From contig NC_044574.1 of the NCBI RefSeq assembly GCF_901933205.1, forward strand, positions 15,299,733 through 15,363,732: a stretch of 64,000 nt of DNA, in the 5' to 3' direction. The stretch is from Camarhynchus parvulus (taxonomy: Eukaryota > Chordata > Aves > Passeriformes > Thraupidae). The notes beneath the pieces are model-generated. The model did not search any database and was not told the origin of the DNA. It was given only the letters and a program-made list of their open reading frames with translations. Every line of letters begins with the position of its first letter. The first letter of the stretch is position 1. Shown one piece after another: positions 1 to 12,440 of this stretch. The position numbers and the translations under genes are program-made.

Positions 1-392
1 AAGGCAGCACTAGGTCACCTATGGACATGGGGCACTCACAGAGGAATGGCTCTGACTGCAGCAGAGTGCCAGAGTGCTCAGCCCTGGCAGGCCTGTGCAG
101 GAGCAGGTTCTGCCAGCTCTCAGTTGTGTCTTTGGCTTGAGGGTGTTTGGCAGGCACAGGTTGGCCCTGAGCTGTGTTTCAGGGTGGGGACAGAACTCTG
201 GTACCCAGATGTTGCTGATGTTGCTGAATGCTGGTTTGCACTCAGCGGCTGCCCTGGGGATCCAGCAGAAGGGAGCTTGAGCTCGCACTGAGCACGCACT
301 GCTCGCACCGTGGGTATCCCACCTGCTGTGTGGGACAGCAGGCTGCTCCTCTAGGGGACAGGGGCCCTGGCAGTGTTGGCCTGATTGTCTTA
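1..392. other. Unique stretch, nothing recognised
   Basis: Moderately GC-rich sequence (runs such as the block near 40-360) with overlapping short frames on both strands that look accidental. No repeat family, RNA gene or splice-supported exon is visible before the CR1 fragment begins. Confidence 0.5.
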
Positions 393-675
393 AAATCACA
401 GAATCATCATAGAATTGTTTGGATTGGAAATCCAGTTTGACCCCTTTGCCACGGGCCAGGGTCACCTTCCACTAGACCAGGCTGCTCAAAGCCCCATCCA
501 CCCTGGCCTTGAACACTTCCAGGCATGGGGCATCCACAGCTTCTCTGGCCAACCTGTGCCAGTGTTTGACTGCCCTCACAGTTAAGCATGTCATTCCAAT
601 ATTTCATCTAAAGCTGTCCAGATGTCCTCTTTTTAAAGCCATCATCGCTTTGTTCTGTCACTACATCGCTGTTTT
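393..675 (-). repeat. CR1 LINE fragment, 3' end, minus strand
   Basis: On the plus strand the block opens with a degraded copy of the CR1 terminal repeat (AATCACAGAATCATCATAG). It continues with phrases typical of the antisense avian CR1 3' region: CACCTTCCACTAGACCAG near 462, GCTCAAAGCCCCATCCA near 483, CTTGAACACTTCCAGG near 509, and a trace of the segment TTAAAGCCAT near 634. The element therefore lies on the minus strand with its 3' end at about 393. CR1 copies are normally truncated at the 5' end because reverse transcription starts at the 3' end and stops early, which fits a fragment of about 280 bp. Many substitutions suggest an old copy with no coding capacity. The inner boundary near 675 is approximate. 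Confidence 0.9.
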
Positions 676-3600
676 CCAAATTACCACTTAGTACCTTTTG
701 ATGTTGTTTTTTAATCCAGAAAATCTCCTATTAAATCCAACGTATTGAGACATTAAACATCATATTAACCATGCCTTTATGCAGTGTTCCTAAATTATCC
801 CTGGGGAGCTCTAAATCCGTCACAGCATCTCAGCTGTAAGAGAGGGAGAGCAGTGCCAGATGTGGTAGGTGTGAATGGCAATTCCCTAGCTTTCTATTTT
901 TGATGATGTTGGAAGAGTTGAAGATTTGTTTTCCATAGCAGTCACTTTAGTCTGGCTTGTTCTATTTTTGTTGTCAGTGGTAGGGTTTTTATATGCCATC
1001 ACTTTCATTAGCACTTAATTGTTGGCACAGAGCCTCAGCTGCCAAATTACCTGTCTACTTGCCACATGAAGGGCTATTACGTTGTTTGCCTTCTGAAGAA
1101 GCTGTGCCATTCCAGAGTTAAGGCTGTGTTGTTTTTGCTTCACAGAGGTACTATAAACACTTCTCCATCTTGTGTTAAGTATAAATAGAAGATCAGGTTG
1201 TCCTTCAAACCACCGAGCGTGCTGGTGGGAAAGAAGGCTGCAGACAGCAGGGAGCTGCCACCCAAGCATTGGCAAGAAGAGATTCTGAGGTAGCACAGGA
1301 AAACAGGGCAGAGCTTGTTGTAGCTATGAGAGTCACCAGCTGACCTGAAGAACAGGAATGATCCACCTACAAGCACAGTGGGCAAGGGGAGGGTGGTGTG
1401 TAAAGCTGTTCTATTTTCTTTAAATAGAAAGTATCACAGAGCCGAGGTCTAGGTCAATGTTCTGGCCACAACTTGCGTCTGCAGTGCCTCACTGATCTCT
1501 CGTAGTCATCACTGATCTTTCACCAGGAGCTCTGTGTGGGCATTGCCTGAGATTTCACCCTCTGTACCTAAAGGGCTTTGTACAGCTGAGTGCTGCTGCA
1601 TCACTGCAGAAGGCAGGCACTGGGGCTGGCTGGGTAATGCAGGGAAGAGGGGATTGGCGGGATCTTCTCTCCACATCTCTCATTTTAAGAGGTTCAGATG
1701 TCTCTCAGTTTCATTTTATTTCCATCTGCTTTACCCTCAGGTTCATGACACCCTGGTGTTGCAATTTACCCAGAGCTTGTGGACAGATGAACACTTAATG
1801 GGAATTTTATCTAAGTATATCTTCTGCATGCCTGGTGCAGATCAGGGACTTGAACCAGTGTACTGGTGTTTTGATGAATGCACTGATCACCCACTGCTTG
1901 TGCTCCAGAATTAGAAGATCCTTTGTTTACTCCTTTCTATCAGAATTAAGACAGCTTGGTTCACTAAATTTGTTGACTCTGTGGCAAACATACAGCGCAG
2001 CAGAGGGAGAAGCTGCTTTCCACTTACCCAACCAGAGGGCCTGGCTATGATCTCATCTGCCTGTCCTGGGTGCCCTCCTGTGGACATGAAGCTACAAAGG
2101 GGAAAGTTTAGTAAAGGCCCTGTTATCTCCAGGATATGATGGATACATTAAAGACTTTTCTAGAGTACACATGTGCTCCTGGATCTGTTCAAATCCTGTA
2201 ACTGTAGTTTCTAGAGCAGGAACACTCAAAGTCTAGCTCCTAGCTTCAGATAGAGCATCTTGTTTCCTGCTTTCTTTCCACTAAAAACTTTCATCCTGCT
2301 CTATTGAAAGTTGCCAGCAGTGTTGGGAGATTAAAAACACAGATCATCTAGAATATTGCATCTTGTGTGAGGAGGAAAAAAAACAACATAAGGAGGTATT
2401 ATAATTTAACTGCTGTGGTGTGCAAAGCTGTCAAAAGAAGCCCTTTGTCCACACCCCAATGAAGATGTGAGCTGTTCCCCACTGAACTGGTTGCCTCTGG
2501 GATGGAAGATATTTCAATACTTTGAAAATGTGAAGAGAATTTAACATTTAACTGGGGAAGGTGCACAATATCTGCCATACTCAGAAAGTGCACCCATAGA
2601 TGAGCCAAACATGATATTTTTGTCTGTGCCTTGCAATTGTGTGAGGAAACAACCACAGTGAACACCATCCACCTCTCATGCAGGAGAATCCCACAAACCC
2701 TATAGAGGACATTTCCTACATATGCTTTTGGAATAGGATTTGCAGTAGCTTCAGCTTCTGTGTGGACCTTCCCCAAGAAGTGAACTTCAACCTTTAAGGT
2801 TTAATTTGGGTTAGCATGACACCATCTAAATTACCCACTTTGCTTGAGAACATGTTGCATTTGGCCAACATTTCAAATGCTGTGTACAGTGACTCTGCAG
2901 GGAGACCCATGAGAGAAAAGTGCTTCTGGGAACTACAGCAGTTTAATACTGAGTTCTTTAAAGCACATGAATAGTAGTTACCCAAAATGTTACTTCCTTG
3001 TACAACTTAAGAGTTTCTTTAAGCAGAATTCAAAATCAAACAACATTTATCACAATAAATACTATAAGAGAACTTCAGGTCTCTCAAGGTAAAAATTGGG
3101 GTCTAAATTAATATTTAAAGGAAATGATTGAAAAACACACTGTCCTTCCCCATTTTTTAATAACTTATTTATTGATTACAATAATCAGGCAAAAGAAGTG
3201 TTTGGAAGACTGAATATTCAGAGATAGCATCCAATGGTTACCAATGTCATTGCCATTCCTAGTCACAGGTAGCTCATAGCTGCAGTACCAGTTTCATTAA
3301 ATTCCAGGTATGCTGTCCATCCTGCTCTCTGCCTACCAGAACTTTGCCACAGCTCCACTTCCAGTCTGTTCTGGGAACGGAATGCACCGTAGTCTGGGCA
3401 GGGACTTTTTGGTAAATCTGGTTTCACTGCCTGCTGACATCAGGCCAAGACTTTCAGCATCTGAGAAATAAATCAGTTCATCTGATGGTCTCCTGGTCCA
3501 CAGGTGAGACTGTATGGGGCAAGTTGCTTTGATTCTGCTATTTTTCTTCATGGCTGGGGCAGGGACGAGGTTTGGGATCTAGGTGTAGGGGCAGAATGGG

Positions 3601-4579
3601 GGAAGTTTGGCAGCCTCTTGAGTACAAGTGGAGTAAGATATTTTATTCTGGTGTCTAAACAGTTATGATTCATCTTATGAACTTATTTCTAACTACAACC
3701 CTCAGCATAAATGAAAACTTCCCTGTTGTGTTTGAAAAACAAATCTTATCTACGTCCCTGGAAGGCAAAGCCCAGTGCTGGCACAATAATACCCAAGACA
3801 GGTTGAACCGGTTTGGTGCAGCTGAACTTGTGAACCAGAGCTGGATTTCATTCTACCACTTTGGTGCATAGAAGGAGGGAGACACATGACTTTCCTCAAT
3901 AGTCCACATAAAAACACCCTCAAAGGCAGTGTCTGGAGCCTGCTTAGACCAGGGGACTGAACATGACACAGGAGCTGTTTCCAGAAGCGATAGCCAGGTG
4001 AGAGTGAGGGAGAGAGGGAAACCTACAGTGGGAATGAAGGAAGTCCTCCAAAAAGCCTTCAATGCCTGGATCTGAAGGGCAAAAATGACTACAATGCATG
4101 GTCTTGATCTCTCCTGGTAAATCTCAGTAGAGCGAACAAGACTGCTTTTTGTGTACTTGCCTGAAATGAACTTTTCTAAATATCTGGAGTGTAAGTGGTG
4201 GAGAAGAGGCTGGCTCCAGGAACTGGTACCTGGAGATGTCTCTGCCAGGTCCTTCCTCACCATGCACCAGCCCAGTCCCACCTGCAGACAGATTCTATTG
4301 GCTACAGCTAAGAAGAATCTTTGCATCTGCAGTCACTAAGGCTTGACCCAGTGCTGGGGTGGCCAGGGCATGGATGTAGATGAAGCAGTTTCACCTCATG
4401 CTCCCTCTTTGGAAGGGAGAGAAATGGCTCTGACTGGAGTGACACTCAGAGGTCTGGCTTTGATCCCTCTCTAAGGGCCTGCTGCAGCAGGCTATTTAAT
4501 GTCTGCTTGCTCAAATAGAAAGCTGAAGACTCTAAAGGCCTCTCCAGCTTCCCATAGTGAAGCTGTAATTTAGGCTGTT
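676..4579. other. Unique non-coding stretch
   Basis: I see no recognisable coding exon, RNA gene or mobile element. Frames of 60-157 codons occur on both strands but none looks like a known protein. There is a minor near-tandem duplication of the phrase TCACTGATCT near 1490-1520. Confidence 0.45.
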
Positions 4580-5460
4580 TAGCACCAAAGATCAGATTTG
4601 CACTGTTTTCCAATAACCTACTGCATCATCATTTACTCACTCTACTGATACTCCAGCAGATTTCAATGACCTTCTCAAAAATAAAATCAGACTAGATTGA
4701 CATATTTGCTTTAGAAGATGCTAATCAATATCAATTTTGTTAGCCAATATGGTTATGTCTCCTGTTATTGTGATTTATTTCGTTTTTGTTGACCAAAGGT
4801 GGTTGAATGGGTGATAACAGTACTGAAAGTGGCAAGGGTTAATAAATTCAGATGAGGTTGTCATCTTATTACCAGGCTGCAGGAAGTGAAGCACAGCCAT
4901 TTAATTAACCTAGTCGCAATGAATTTTATGCAACATGCAGTTAACACTTCATCTATTAAAACCACGAAGCAGATGGTAGTGAGCAGTTTTGTCTGCCATA
5001 AATAGGGTACCAATTTAAATTACTTGCTGCACAGGATTTTATTGGATGAAATTATCTAGATATTAAATGGTGAGATATTTAATAATCTCTTTCTTTTAAG
5101 TCATGCATATATGAGACTCTTGGTCCAATAGTAGAAAACTCAATTATTTCCATGAAATCTCCAAAATGGAGAGCTTGGTAAAAAAAAAGGCAAAACCTTG
5201 ATGAATTGACATTTCTTCAAACTCCAAGGCCTTCAGTCATTATCTGTGCTGGAGAATATACACTCCATTATAAAGTTTTACCCTACTTTCGCTATCTGCG
5301 TAAGAGATTTTTATTATTCACATAAAAGGGTAATCCTAGATGACTATTAAAAGGCCACATTTCTCAATAGACTGGTAGTCTCACTCTTGCTCTTGAAAAA
5401 TGATTGTGATGAATATTACCAAATTTAACATTTTCCTTTTCATTTCCCACAGTTAGGAAG
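4580..5460. promoter_or_regulatory. AT-rich block, candidate non-coding regulatory element
   Basis: This block is AT-rich without being simple sequence. It holds closely packed motifs that homeodomain proteins bind in general (ATTTAATTAACC near 4902, CAATTTAAATTA near 5011, TTTTATTGGATGAAATTA near 5036) and has no frame of 60 codons. That texture is common in conserved vertebrate enhancers in gene-poor regions, but it is also found by chance in AT-rich DNA. This is inference: no conservation data are available here, and no target gene can be named. Confidence 0.2.
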
Positions 5461-6899
5461 AGTTATGTGAGCACATGACTGAACATATGGGCAAGGGGGC
5501 TGTATATCAAAGGCACAGTGGGCAGCTTGGGGCCTGAAGCTGAGTAGCTGCTTTGCTTCCCTGTCTTTTATCCTAGGGAGGGGAACATAAACTTTTTAAA
5601 AACCCAACCAAACAAACAAGCAAAACAAATCACAGTTGTGTGATATGGCTTCATATGCACACAATTTAGACATTTCTGGAACTTACTAGCTCTTGAAATT
5701 ATTTCATGCACAAAATTGCTGCCCTCATATAAAATACAAGGCAGAGGAAGAAGCAAATAGGCTCTCCTAAAATTGTGATTGCCTCAGGACTGTGTGAAAC
5801 CTATTTCTTAGCAGAGAAGCAAATGTTTGTTTGAAATCAGAGCAAAATCCCAGGAAGAAAAGCAAAGCCTAAGCCAGCAGAGCAAGTAGGTCGCTGCATG
5901 CCCAGGATTGTGAGCTCCCACAGTCCTAGGCAAGGGCAGAAAATTGTCTTTGCACTCCTTTAGAGAAAACAAATCTGATCGACTTTCCTTCAGCATTCTC
6001 CTTCTGCCTCCAAAGACAGAGGCTTGTCAACAAGGCTGTGCTTCTGGTGAATAGGGTTCATTAAGCCCACAGAAAGCCAGAGGGTGTGCACTCATTTGTT
6101 TGAATGACTCTCGGAGTCTCCTTTATTTGAATGACTTTTTCCTTAGAGAGGCTGAAGGCAAGTGTGTCCTTTGTCACCTCCTCTGATTGCTCTGTCCACT
6201 GAACCACTAGCAATAGCTATCAGAAAGTCTCCAGAGATTGGAGGCATCACAATCCATGACAAAGGACATAAATTGCTCTTTTCACAGATGACATCCCGCT
6301 TTATCTCAGTAAAACACAAATCTGTGTTCAATGCCTGAAGAGGTCCTGGAGCATTACTCCACCCGAGCAAGGCTTCATGGAAATATGACTAAATCAGAGG
6401 TGATCCTTACACAATCATCCAGGGAGATTTTTTTCTTTTTCTATACTATTGACCTCCAGGGGAATTCAACTTATTGGTACCAACCCCACCCTAGTTAAGC
6501 AAACTGCCACAGGCCTTTTTCAGCCCATCCTGTCAGGAAGGAAGGACTTCATTTGCTATTGAACGTTCTAGCACAGGTTTGGCAGTGCCCTAAGTCACAG
6601 GAGCTGCCCCCGCTGCAAGGGGGATCTCTGCCCTTATTCACTCCAAAAAAAAATTCACCCCAAAAAAGAAATTCACTCCATGAATACCAAAGCACATCAA
6701 AATCCATAGCCTAACATTTTCTCTCCTTTCATTAAGCATCATTAACAGGGTTGCCTATGACAATAAATAATGAACCAACGTAAAATAGTTTAAAATATTG
6801 ATTGGACATTGATGGATATTGATTGTATAGTGATGCTTTTGTTCAGATAGGTCAATATTACAAGTCAGTCTGAGATGCTGAAGCATTTCAAGGCAAAAC
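5461..6899. other. Unique non-coding stretch
   Basis: No gene or complete mobile element is seen. Minor internal repetition occurs near 6090-6140 (TTTGAATGACT twice, about 32 bp apart) and near 6640-6680 (AAATTCAC-type units separated by A-runs). Confidence 0.4.
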
Positions 6900-7005
6900 A
6901 ACCAGCCTTGGCCATTTCAAGAGGTCAAAATCAGGCCCAGAAACAAACTCTGTCTCCTGACTGCCAAGTCAATGCTTTATCCACAAAGTGCATTGCTCTT
7001 TAGTA
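6900..7005 (-). repeat. MIR-like ancient SINE relic, minus strand
   Basis: Reading the plus strand, the order of phrases follows the reverse complement of a MIR core: CTTGGCCATTTCAAGAGGTCA, then AAACTCTGTCTCCTGACTGCC, then ATGCTTTATCCAC and TGCATTGCTCT. These correspond to the MIR antisense blocks around the intact-family GGTCACACAGCT, CCAGGTCTGTCTGACT and GCTCTTAACCAC. MIR is a tRNA-derived SINE that stopped moving long before birds diversified, so strong decay is expected. I compared it from memory and by eye. Another tRNA-derived amniote SINE is possible. Confidence 0.55.
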
Positions 7006-9754
7006 TATTCATTTATAATGCAGATTAGGTGGATGAGAGAAAAATTTAATCATTTAGAATGACTAATAACTATGCTAATGTGTTCAGATAAAATAAGCAT
7101 TCACATATGCTGAAAGCCTTTATAGTGTAATAAACTTCTGTTATCTTTTGAGGCGTGCAGTACTTTGATTTTCATATACCAACTCCTTTTTATTTCAAGT
7201 GCAATAAAAAAATGGGTTTTTGAAAAGATTGCAAAGCTCAAGACTCCTGAACCTCATTTCAGTAGTGCTTGTATGAAGTGCTGACAAACTACTTTGAACA
7301 GTGGGCTCAGGTGGTTGCGGTTTCTTTGGCTGACTGGGCTTTTTGCTGTCTGACAAAGTGTGTCAAACTAATTTGAAGACTTGCACTTCAGAGATGGCAA
7401 AGAGCTTAGAGGATATTTATTTCAATGAGTCTGAAACTTTGTGTGTACAGAAACACTAATCCCCTTGGAAGTTACTTTATTTTCCTGCATATGACCAAAC
7501 ACATGCTTTGATCCCCTAAGTTTCTTTTGTTCTTCCTCATAACACAAACATATTTATAAAACATTTTAACAGGTTTTAAATCAGGCCTGGTTGCTAACCA
7601 TGTGCCAGTCTCTGGCACCATGTGTGACACTCACAGGCTTTCCTCTGGCTGCAATTTCTTGGCTACATCCTTCCCAGTGCAGCCACAGGCCCCAAAGTTG
7701 TAGCTGCCAAGGTGCAGGTCAGGCTGGATGTTTTAGGAAACAGATCCCTTTTGCCTGAAAACATCTCCAAGTGATGCTGCAGCCAGTACAGGAGGTCAGC
7801 CCTGGAGCCCAGCAGGCTGCTCCACCATGGCATGGCCTTGCCAGCCTTGGGGAAAAACATAATGCTGTTCTTTGCTCCTGCACTGCACCATGTCATGATT
7901 CTCCTGTATGGAGCACTTCAAAAGCAGAAAAGTAAGTAAGTGAGAAGTCATGGGAGAAAATAATCCCAGAGTGATACAAAAACAAAAAGAAGCAAGCATT
8001 CACCATTAATTTTAACCTGCCCTGAAAATAATTCAAGTCAGTTTGGAGAAAATCAACTGTCTTTTGTAGAAAGCACAGTAATATTTGTTTAATCTTCTTC
8101 CCTTGAGAGGAATTAAATATAAAATTATCTTGTCTATAGAAGGAAATAATTACCTGACAGAAGGCAATAAATGACCACATATTAGAAACATCATCAAGAA
8201 CAATAGAAAGTCCTGGGGCCTGGTTTTCTCTTACAGTAGGACAATAAAGAATGACTAAAATTTAAAAAAAAGCATGAAGCAATGGTGTCTTATTCTGGAT
8301 AAAAGCACAAGCCTCACCAAAATCATTAAAACAAGGAATGTGCCCTAAAATAGGAAATGGGGCCTCTTTACTCAGTTGACTTTTGTGAATGAGTGCAGAG
8401 AGCTCTATAAAGGGATGGCTGCCAGCATGAGGAAGGCAAATTATGTGGAGGGCATCATCAGGGAAAAATTAGCAGATGAGTCTACTGAAGCTGAGGTAGA
8501 AAATAGAAGGGAGGCTGACTAGGAAAATGCAGATCTTTGACAGCTTGTCAGGCAAAATTGCCTACCTGTTCCCATCTCCGTGGAGATGCATGGGTTATAT
8601 TTGGTACTGGAGATTTTGTCATTCTCACTCCAATGGGTGTTTGCCTGCAAGAACCTGTATTTATATCACAAGGTCAAGCAGTCATGCTGGAAAGCAGTGC
8701 TGCAGAATGGACAGAAAGGGACAGACATGCCCAAGTCTTTCTTTAAATATTTACTGCCGTTATTTTCTAAGCTAACTCTACAATTCAGCTCCCAATGGCT
8801 GTATTGCTTATGAAGAGGAGCTATGGAAAACAAAGGGTGATGGGAGGATTGGCAGTATTTAGCATTTCCCTGCAATGATGAGAACAGCCAGGAGGACAAG
8901 CAGCCCTGGCAGGCAGGGGCGAAGCTGCTGCAGGAGCTGGGTGTGCGGGAGCAGTCCCTGCATGCCCCATTGGTGCCTGGGGTGCTGAGAGGAGCTTTGC
9001 ACAGACAGCTGGGTTAGTTCCTCATCCTGGCACAGGCTGAGCCACTGGAGATAACAGTCCTCCTCTGCTCTTTTCAGCTCCTTAGCAGAAATGTCATAGA
9101 TAAGTGCAAGGTGTGAGTATTTAGGAGGAATATTTCCTTATCTTTTAATTAAGAGTGTTACAGAAGTGAGTTGTTTTTTTTTTTCTTTTTTGCAAGATAG
9201 GTATTGTAGCAGATTTTTCCAGTCTAACCTTTTATAGGCATGTGATATGTGGTAAGAGCCATGAGAGGCATTTAAATTATCTCTTTTGAGACCTTTTCAT
9301 GCCTATTTTAGTTCAAATAGAATTGGGTCTTCTCCATATGTCCTGATTCACTACAGGATGCTTTTCTTGTTGGAGGAGTGGCTCTGTGTGATCAAGATGG
9401 TAGCGACCTCATTTGTGAAATCAAGTATCAACTCAGTGTATGGGGAAGTGTCTTCCTAGTGAAGCTTCTAATAATTTTTTTTTTTAAAGAGTGGCTTAAT
9501 ACAAGTTCTATTAAGAGTAAGCCAAGGGCAAAAAAAGAACAAACCTTATGGACTCTCATATCACACAGACATTTAATTTTCCATTCACCTGATAAAAATT
9601 TTAATCAGAAAAAGGTCGTATCTGAAATAAGAGCACTATGGTATTGTTAACAGTCTTAGGCTTCTGTTGATGTGAAATCAACAGAAATTGCTGATGCTGA
9701 AATCATAATTGTAAGATTGGATAGCTCTTGTTTTTATTTCTGTGAGTGAGAAAA
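7006..9754. other. Unique non-coding stretch
   Basis: No gene or repeat family is recognised. There is a T-rich tract near 9172-9193. Overlapping short frames near 8527-8813 occur in all three plus-strand phases, which is the pattern of chance frames rather than one coding exon. Confidence 0.4.
9662..9686. repeat. Perfect 10-bp inverted repeat
   Basis: TTCTGTTGAT at 9662-9671 is followed by a 5-base spacer and its exact reverse complement ATCAACAGAA at 9677-9686. It could fold as a short hairpin. There is no flanking sign of a terminator, microRNA precursor or transposon end, so the function is unknown and chance is likely. Confidence 0.5.
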
Positions 9755-9870
9755 ATTGTCTGTTATTATCATCTGCATGTTGTTATGCCCTATTCACAGA
9801 CGGGGGAGCTGAGGTAGAAGCTTTGTTTCACTACAACTGACAAGACATTATCAAGGTGTATGCACCACGT
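9755..9870 (-). repeat. MIR-like ancient SINE relic, minus strand
   Basis: The plus strand reads TTATTATCATC, then CCTATTCACAGACGGGGGAG and CTGAGGTAGAAG. This follows the antisense 3' part of MIR, in which a TTATTATCCCCATTTTACAG block is followed by ATGAGGAAACTGAGG. The identity is partial and the edges are uncertain. Confidence 0.45.
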
Positions 9871-10339
9871 GAACAACTCAGCCCCCCTTTAAGTTAAAAG
9901 CTGGAATATTCACAAAGCCATGATCTGAATGATAAAAATAAAAACAAAAGTGAAAGATATATATCTGAAGTGTCCTTAATAAAGAGCTGTAAAAATATTG
10001 GCTGACTACAGCCTATGACTGTATTTAGACATATGTTTCCCTGAAGAATTCAATCACCAGGGTAAAATACTGACAGTTGGTTTATGGTGTTGATATTTCC
10101 CATTTATTTCCTCATTCATGTCCATGTGGAATAGGACAAATGAGCACTTGGGAGAAGAGAGTTGGGGATAGGCTGAGGAGGGAGCTTGTGTCAGCAAGAA
10201 GGTGTGAGATACTCCCCCACCCAAGGAAATTTTGTGAGAAGTGAGTTACCCCCTGTGGCCCAAGGTTGTCCTGCTCTGGCAATACAGACTCTCAGAGATT
10301 AAACTGAATTTTTCACCTGCAAGAATTCCAGCAGCACTC
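9871..10339. other. Unique stretch, nothing recognised
   Basis: AT-rich sequence grading into the GC-rich patch that follows. No feature could be supported. Confidence 0.4.
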
Positions 10340-10700
10340 ATCTGGCACGTGCCTGAGAAAGCGCCTCTGAGGGACGCCCAGCCCTGTGCCCCCGCACCCA
10401 GGCCTGCGGGCAGGGGACAGCACATGCACATCCAGGATGAAAGGAAAGCCCTGGAATAAAACAGAGCACAGCTTCCGCCAGCGTGCAGCCAGCAGCACAA
10501 CGTGCCAGGGAGGACACATTTGGGCAGCCCAGCAGTGCTGGCAGCCATGGCTGGGGCTCCTGCTGCGGCCCTGCCAGCGCCAGGCCCTGGCGCGGCCCAG
10601 CACACAGGGCCTGGGTGGCACAGCCCTGACGCAGCTGCCAGCCAGAAACACGTCCCAGGGAATGGCTTTCTGCTCGGATGGAAGCCTCTGCCTAGCCTGC
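10340..10700. other. GC-rich patch with scattered CpG
   Basis: A local rise in GC with roughly fifteen CpG dinucleotides (for example GAAAGCGCC near 10358 and CTGGCGCGGCCC near 10587) stands out against AT-rich flanks. A near-perfect palindrome, GCGCCAGG-C-CCTGGCGC, lies at 10577-10593. Long frames occur on both strands here (188 codons on the minus strand), but GC-rich DNA lacks stop codons by composition and the peptides are low-complexity Ala/Gly/Cys. It could be a weak CpG island, a gene-conversion-prone patch, or nothing functional. Confidence 0.35.
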
Positions 10701-12440
10701 AGCAATGAACATGGATGGGAGTTAGCTGGTAGGAAAAAGTGAGCAGCAGCATTTTTTGGATCAGCAGCTGGAAACAGGAGAGGCCACGTGTGCTGTTTCT
10801 CAGCTTAAGCATCCTAGCTGAACTCTGCTCTAAAAGAGGAAATACAAAGCATGCCTAAAATCTGACAAATGGTGCAGAAGGCTTCCCAGAAAAAGTACCT
10901 GGAGGAGATATTTGGAGAGTCATCCACTCTTACACTTTTGGAAGGTTGTGTGCTCAATGAGTGGGGCTAGGGTGGATTTCACATGGTGCAGCCCTGCATA
11001 GGCAGTAAAGATCAAGGGCATTTACATTCTTGTGCAAAGAATCCATTGCTAGAGACAATTTCATACTCCCTATTACAGATGGATCCTCCACTGCAACTTC
11101 TGTTGCAGTGAATTTCCAGAAATACAGGGGGTGCATTAATACTGGAGCTGTGGCAGCAATAGCCACGGCAATAGCTCCTCAGAGTTGTTTGTCCCAACTG
11201 TTACAGAGAGGAATTCTTTTTGTCTCGTTTTTCTGCTGCTGTTTATAAATGTAGGAGATGCATATGATTAAAGTGTCTAGATCTGGAAATCATATTTTAA
11301 TCCCAGGATGTGTGTTAGAGAGAGGCAGAATAGATTAGTTTCTGAATTAATTCTTGTATAAATTCTATGAACACTTAGACAAATTCATAGTCAAAAGGAT
11401 AGTATCAACATTTAATTTAAAAGCCTCTTTAAGGAGTTTCATTGCCATATGTTGAAAATCTAATCTTTAAAAGAGAAAATATCTAAAAGTTTGGCTTACT
11501 TCTCAAATGTGTCAATTGATATTTTGCTTAATTTGACCTATTTATCTTAAAACATTTATAATCTGTTAGGGGGATGTTCATAGCTAAATGTCCAATTTGG
11601 TTTGTTTGTTTTTTAAATCTGCCGTTCAGTTGCCAAGAAATTAAACAAACAGATGCCACTCTTTTTTGAGGGGCTCCATTAAATACAATGTCTTACCCAC
11701 CATCTGCTGGATCTGCAGCAGCAATTAACAGCTACGCTCTATTCCCAGAGCAGAGCTGACAACAATTGATGGGGCTGGGATCCTGGCATTTTCTCCTTCC
11801 TGCTCCTCACCCTCTCTCTTCCAAATACCTATAATACAATATTTCTGCATAGAGGACTGTGTCTGCTCAGAAGAGAAAGGAATGAGCTATCCCTTGTTCT
11901 TCAAACTGTGGTGGATGAAAGTCCTCCCCAGACATTACACTTTTTTAAACAAAGAGCATATTCAACAATAACAACTGAGCCCATAGATGTCTGCAAAGGC
12001 TGCATGAGCAAAGTTTGTCTGACATCTTTTGGAACAGGTCTCCTCTGCAACAGCGTGCAGCTGCTCTGAGGAGCCAGGGGCCAGGGCTGCTCACAGGCTC
12101 TTTTCTTCTGCACCACTGGTTCAATCCCACCTGAGTGGGAAGCCATTGAAAATTCCTGCTTCTGTTTGATATGGAAATACCTGAGGAGGCTCAGCCTAGT
12201 GAGCAGCCATGAATCATGAGCACTGGGTGTGATTCATGCCCATTGTCTGACAGCCAGGTAACTGGCTTCCTACCAGTAAACCCTCTTGGAGATTGAGTCC
12301 TTTATTGGCAAGTGGCGCTCTTAGTCACAGGATAACATGGAGTGTTTGGATTCCCTTTACTGACTGGGGTGTCAACCTTCAGCCCACAATCCAGTCCTTT
12401 CTTTTAGCTGAGCAGATTGATTAGTAGCTAAGTCCAGTTG
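10701..12440. other. Unique stretch with a hairpin and an AT-rich conserved-looking block
   Basis: A perfect 9-bp inverted repeat sits at 11089-11110 (CACTGCAAC, loop TTCT, GTTGCAGTG). The segment at about 11600-11775 is AT-rich with motifs such as CAATTAACAG and ACAATTGATGG (homeodomain- and SOX-like), so it is a weak enhancer candidate. No gene is seen. Confidence 0.3.

Noticed and set aside
7925..7945. Donor-like AAAGTAAGTAAG
   Set aside because: It lies in a simple AAGT repeat with no exon-like sequence upstream or downstream.
10246..10812. 188-codon minus-strand frame in GC-rich DNA
   Set aside because: GC-rich sequence is poor in stop codons, and the translation is low-complexity Ala/Gly/Cys/Leu with competing frames on both strands.
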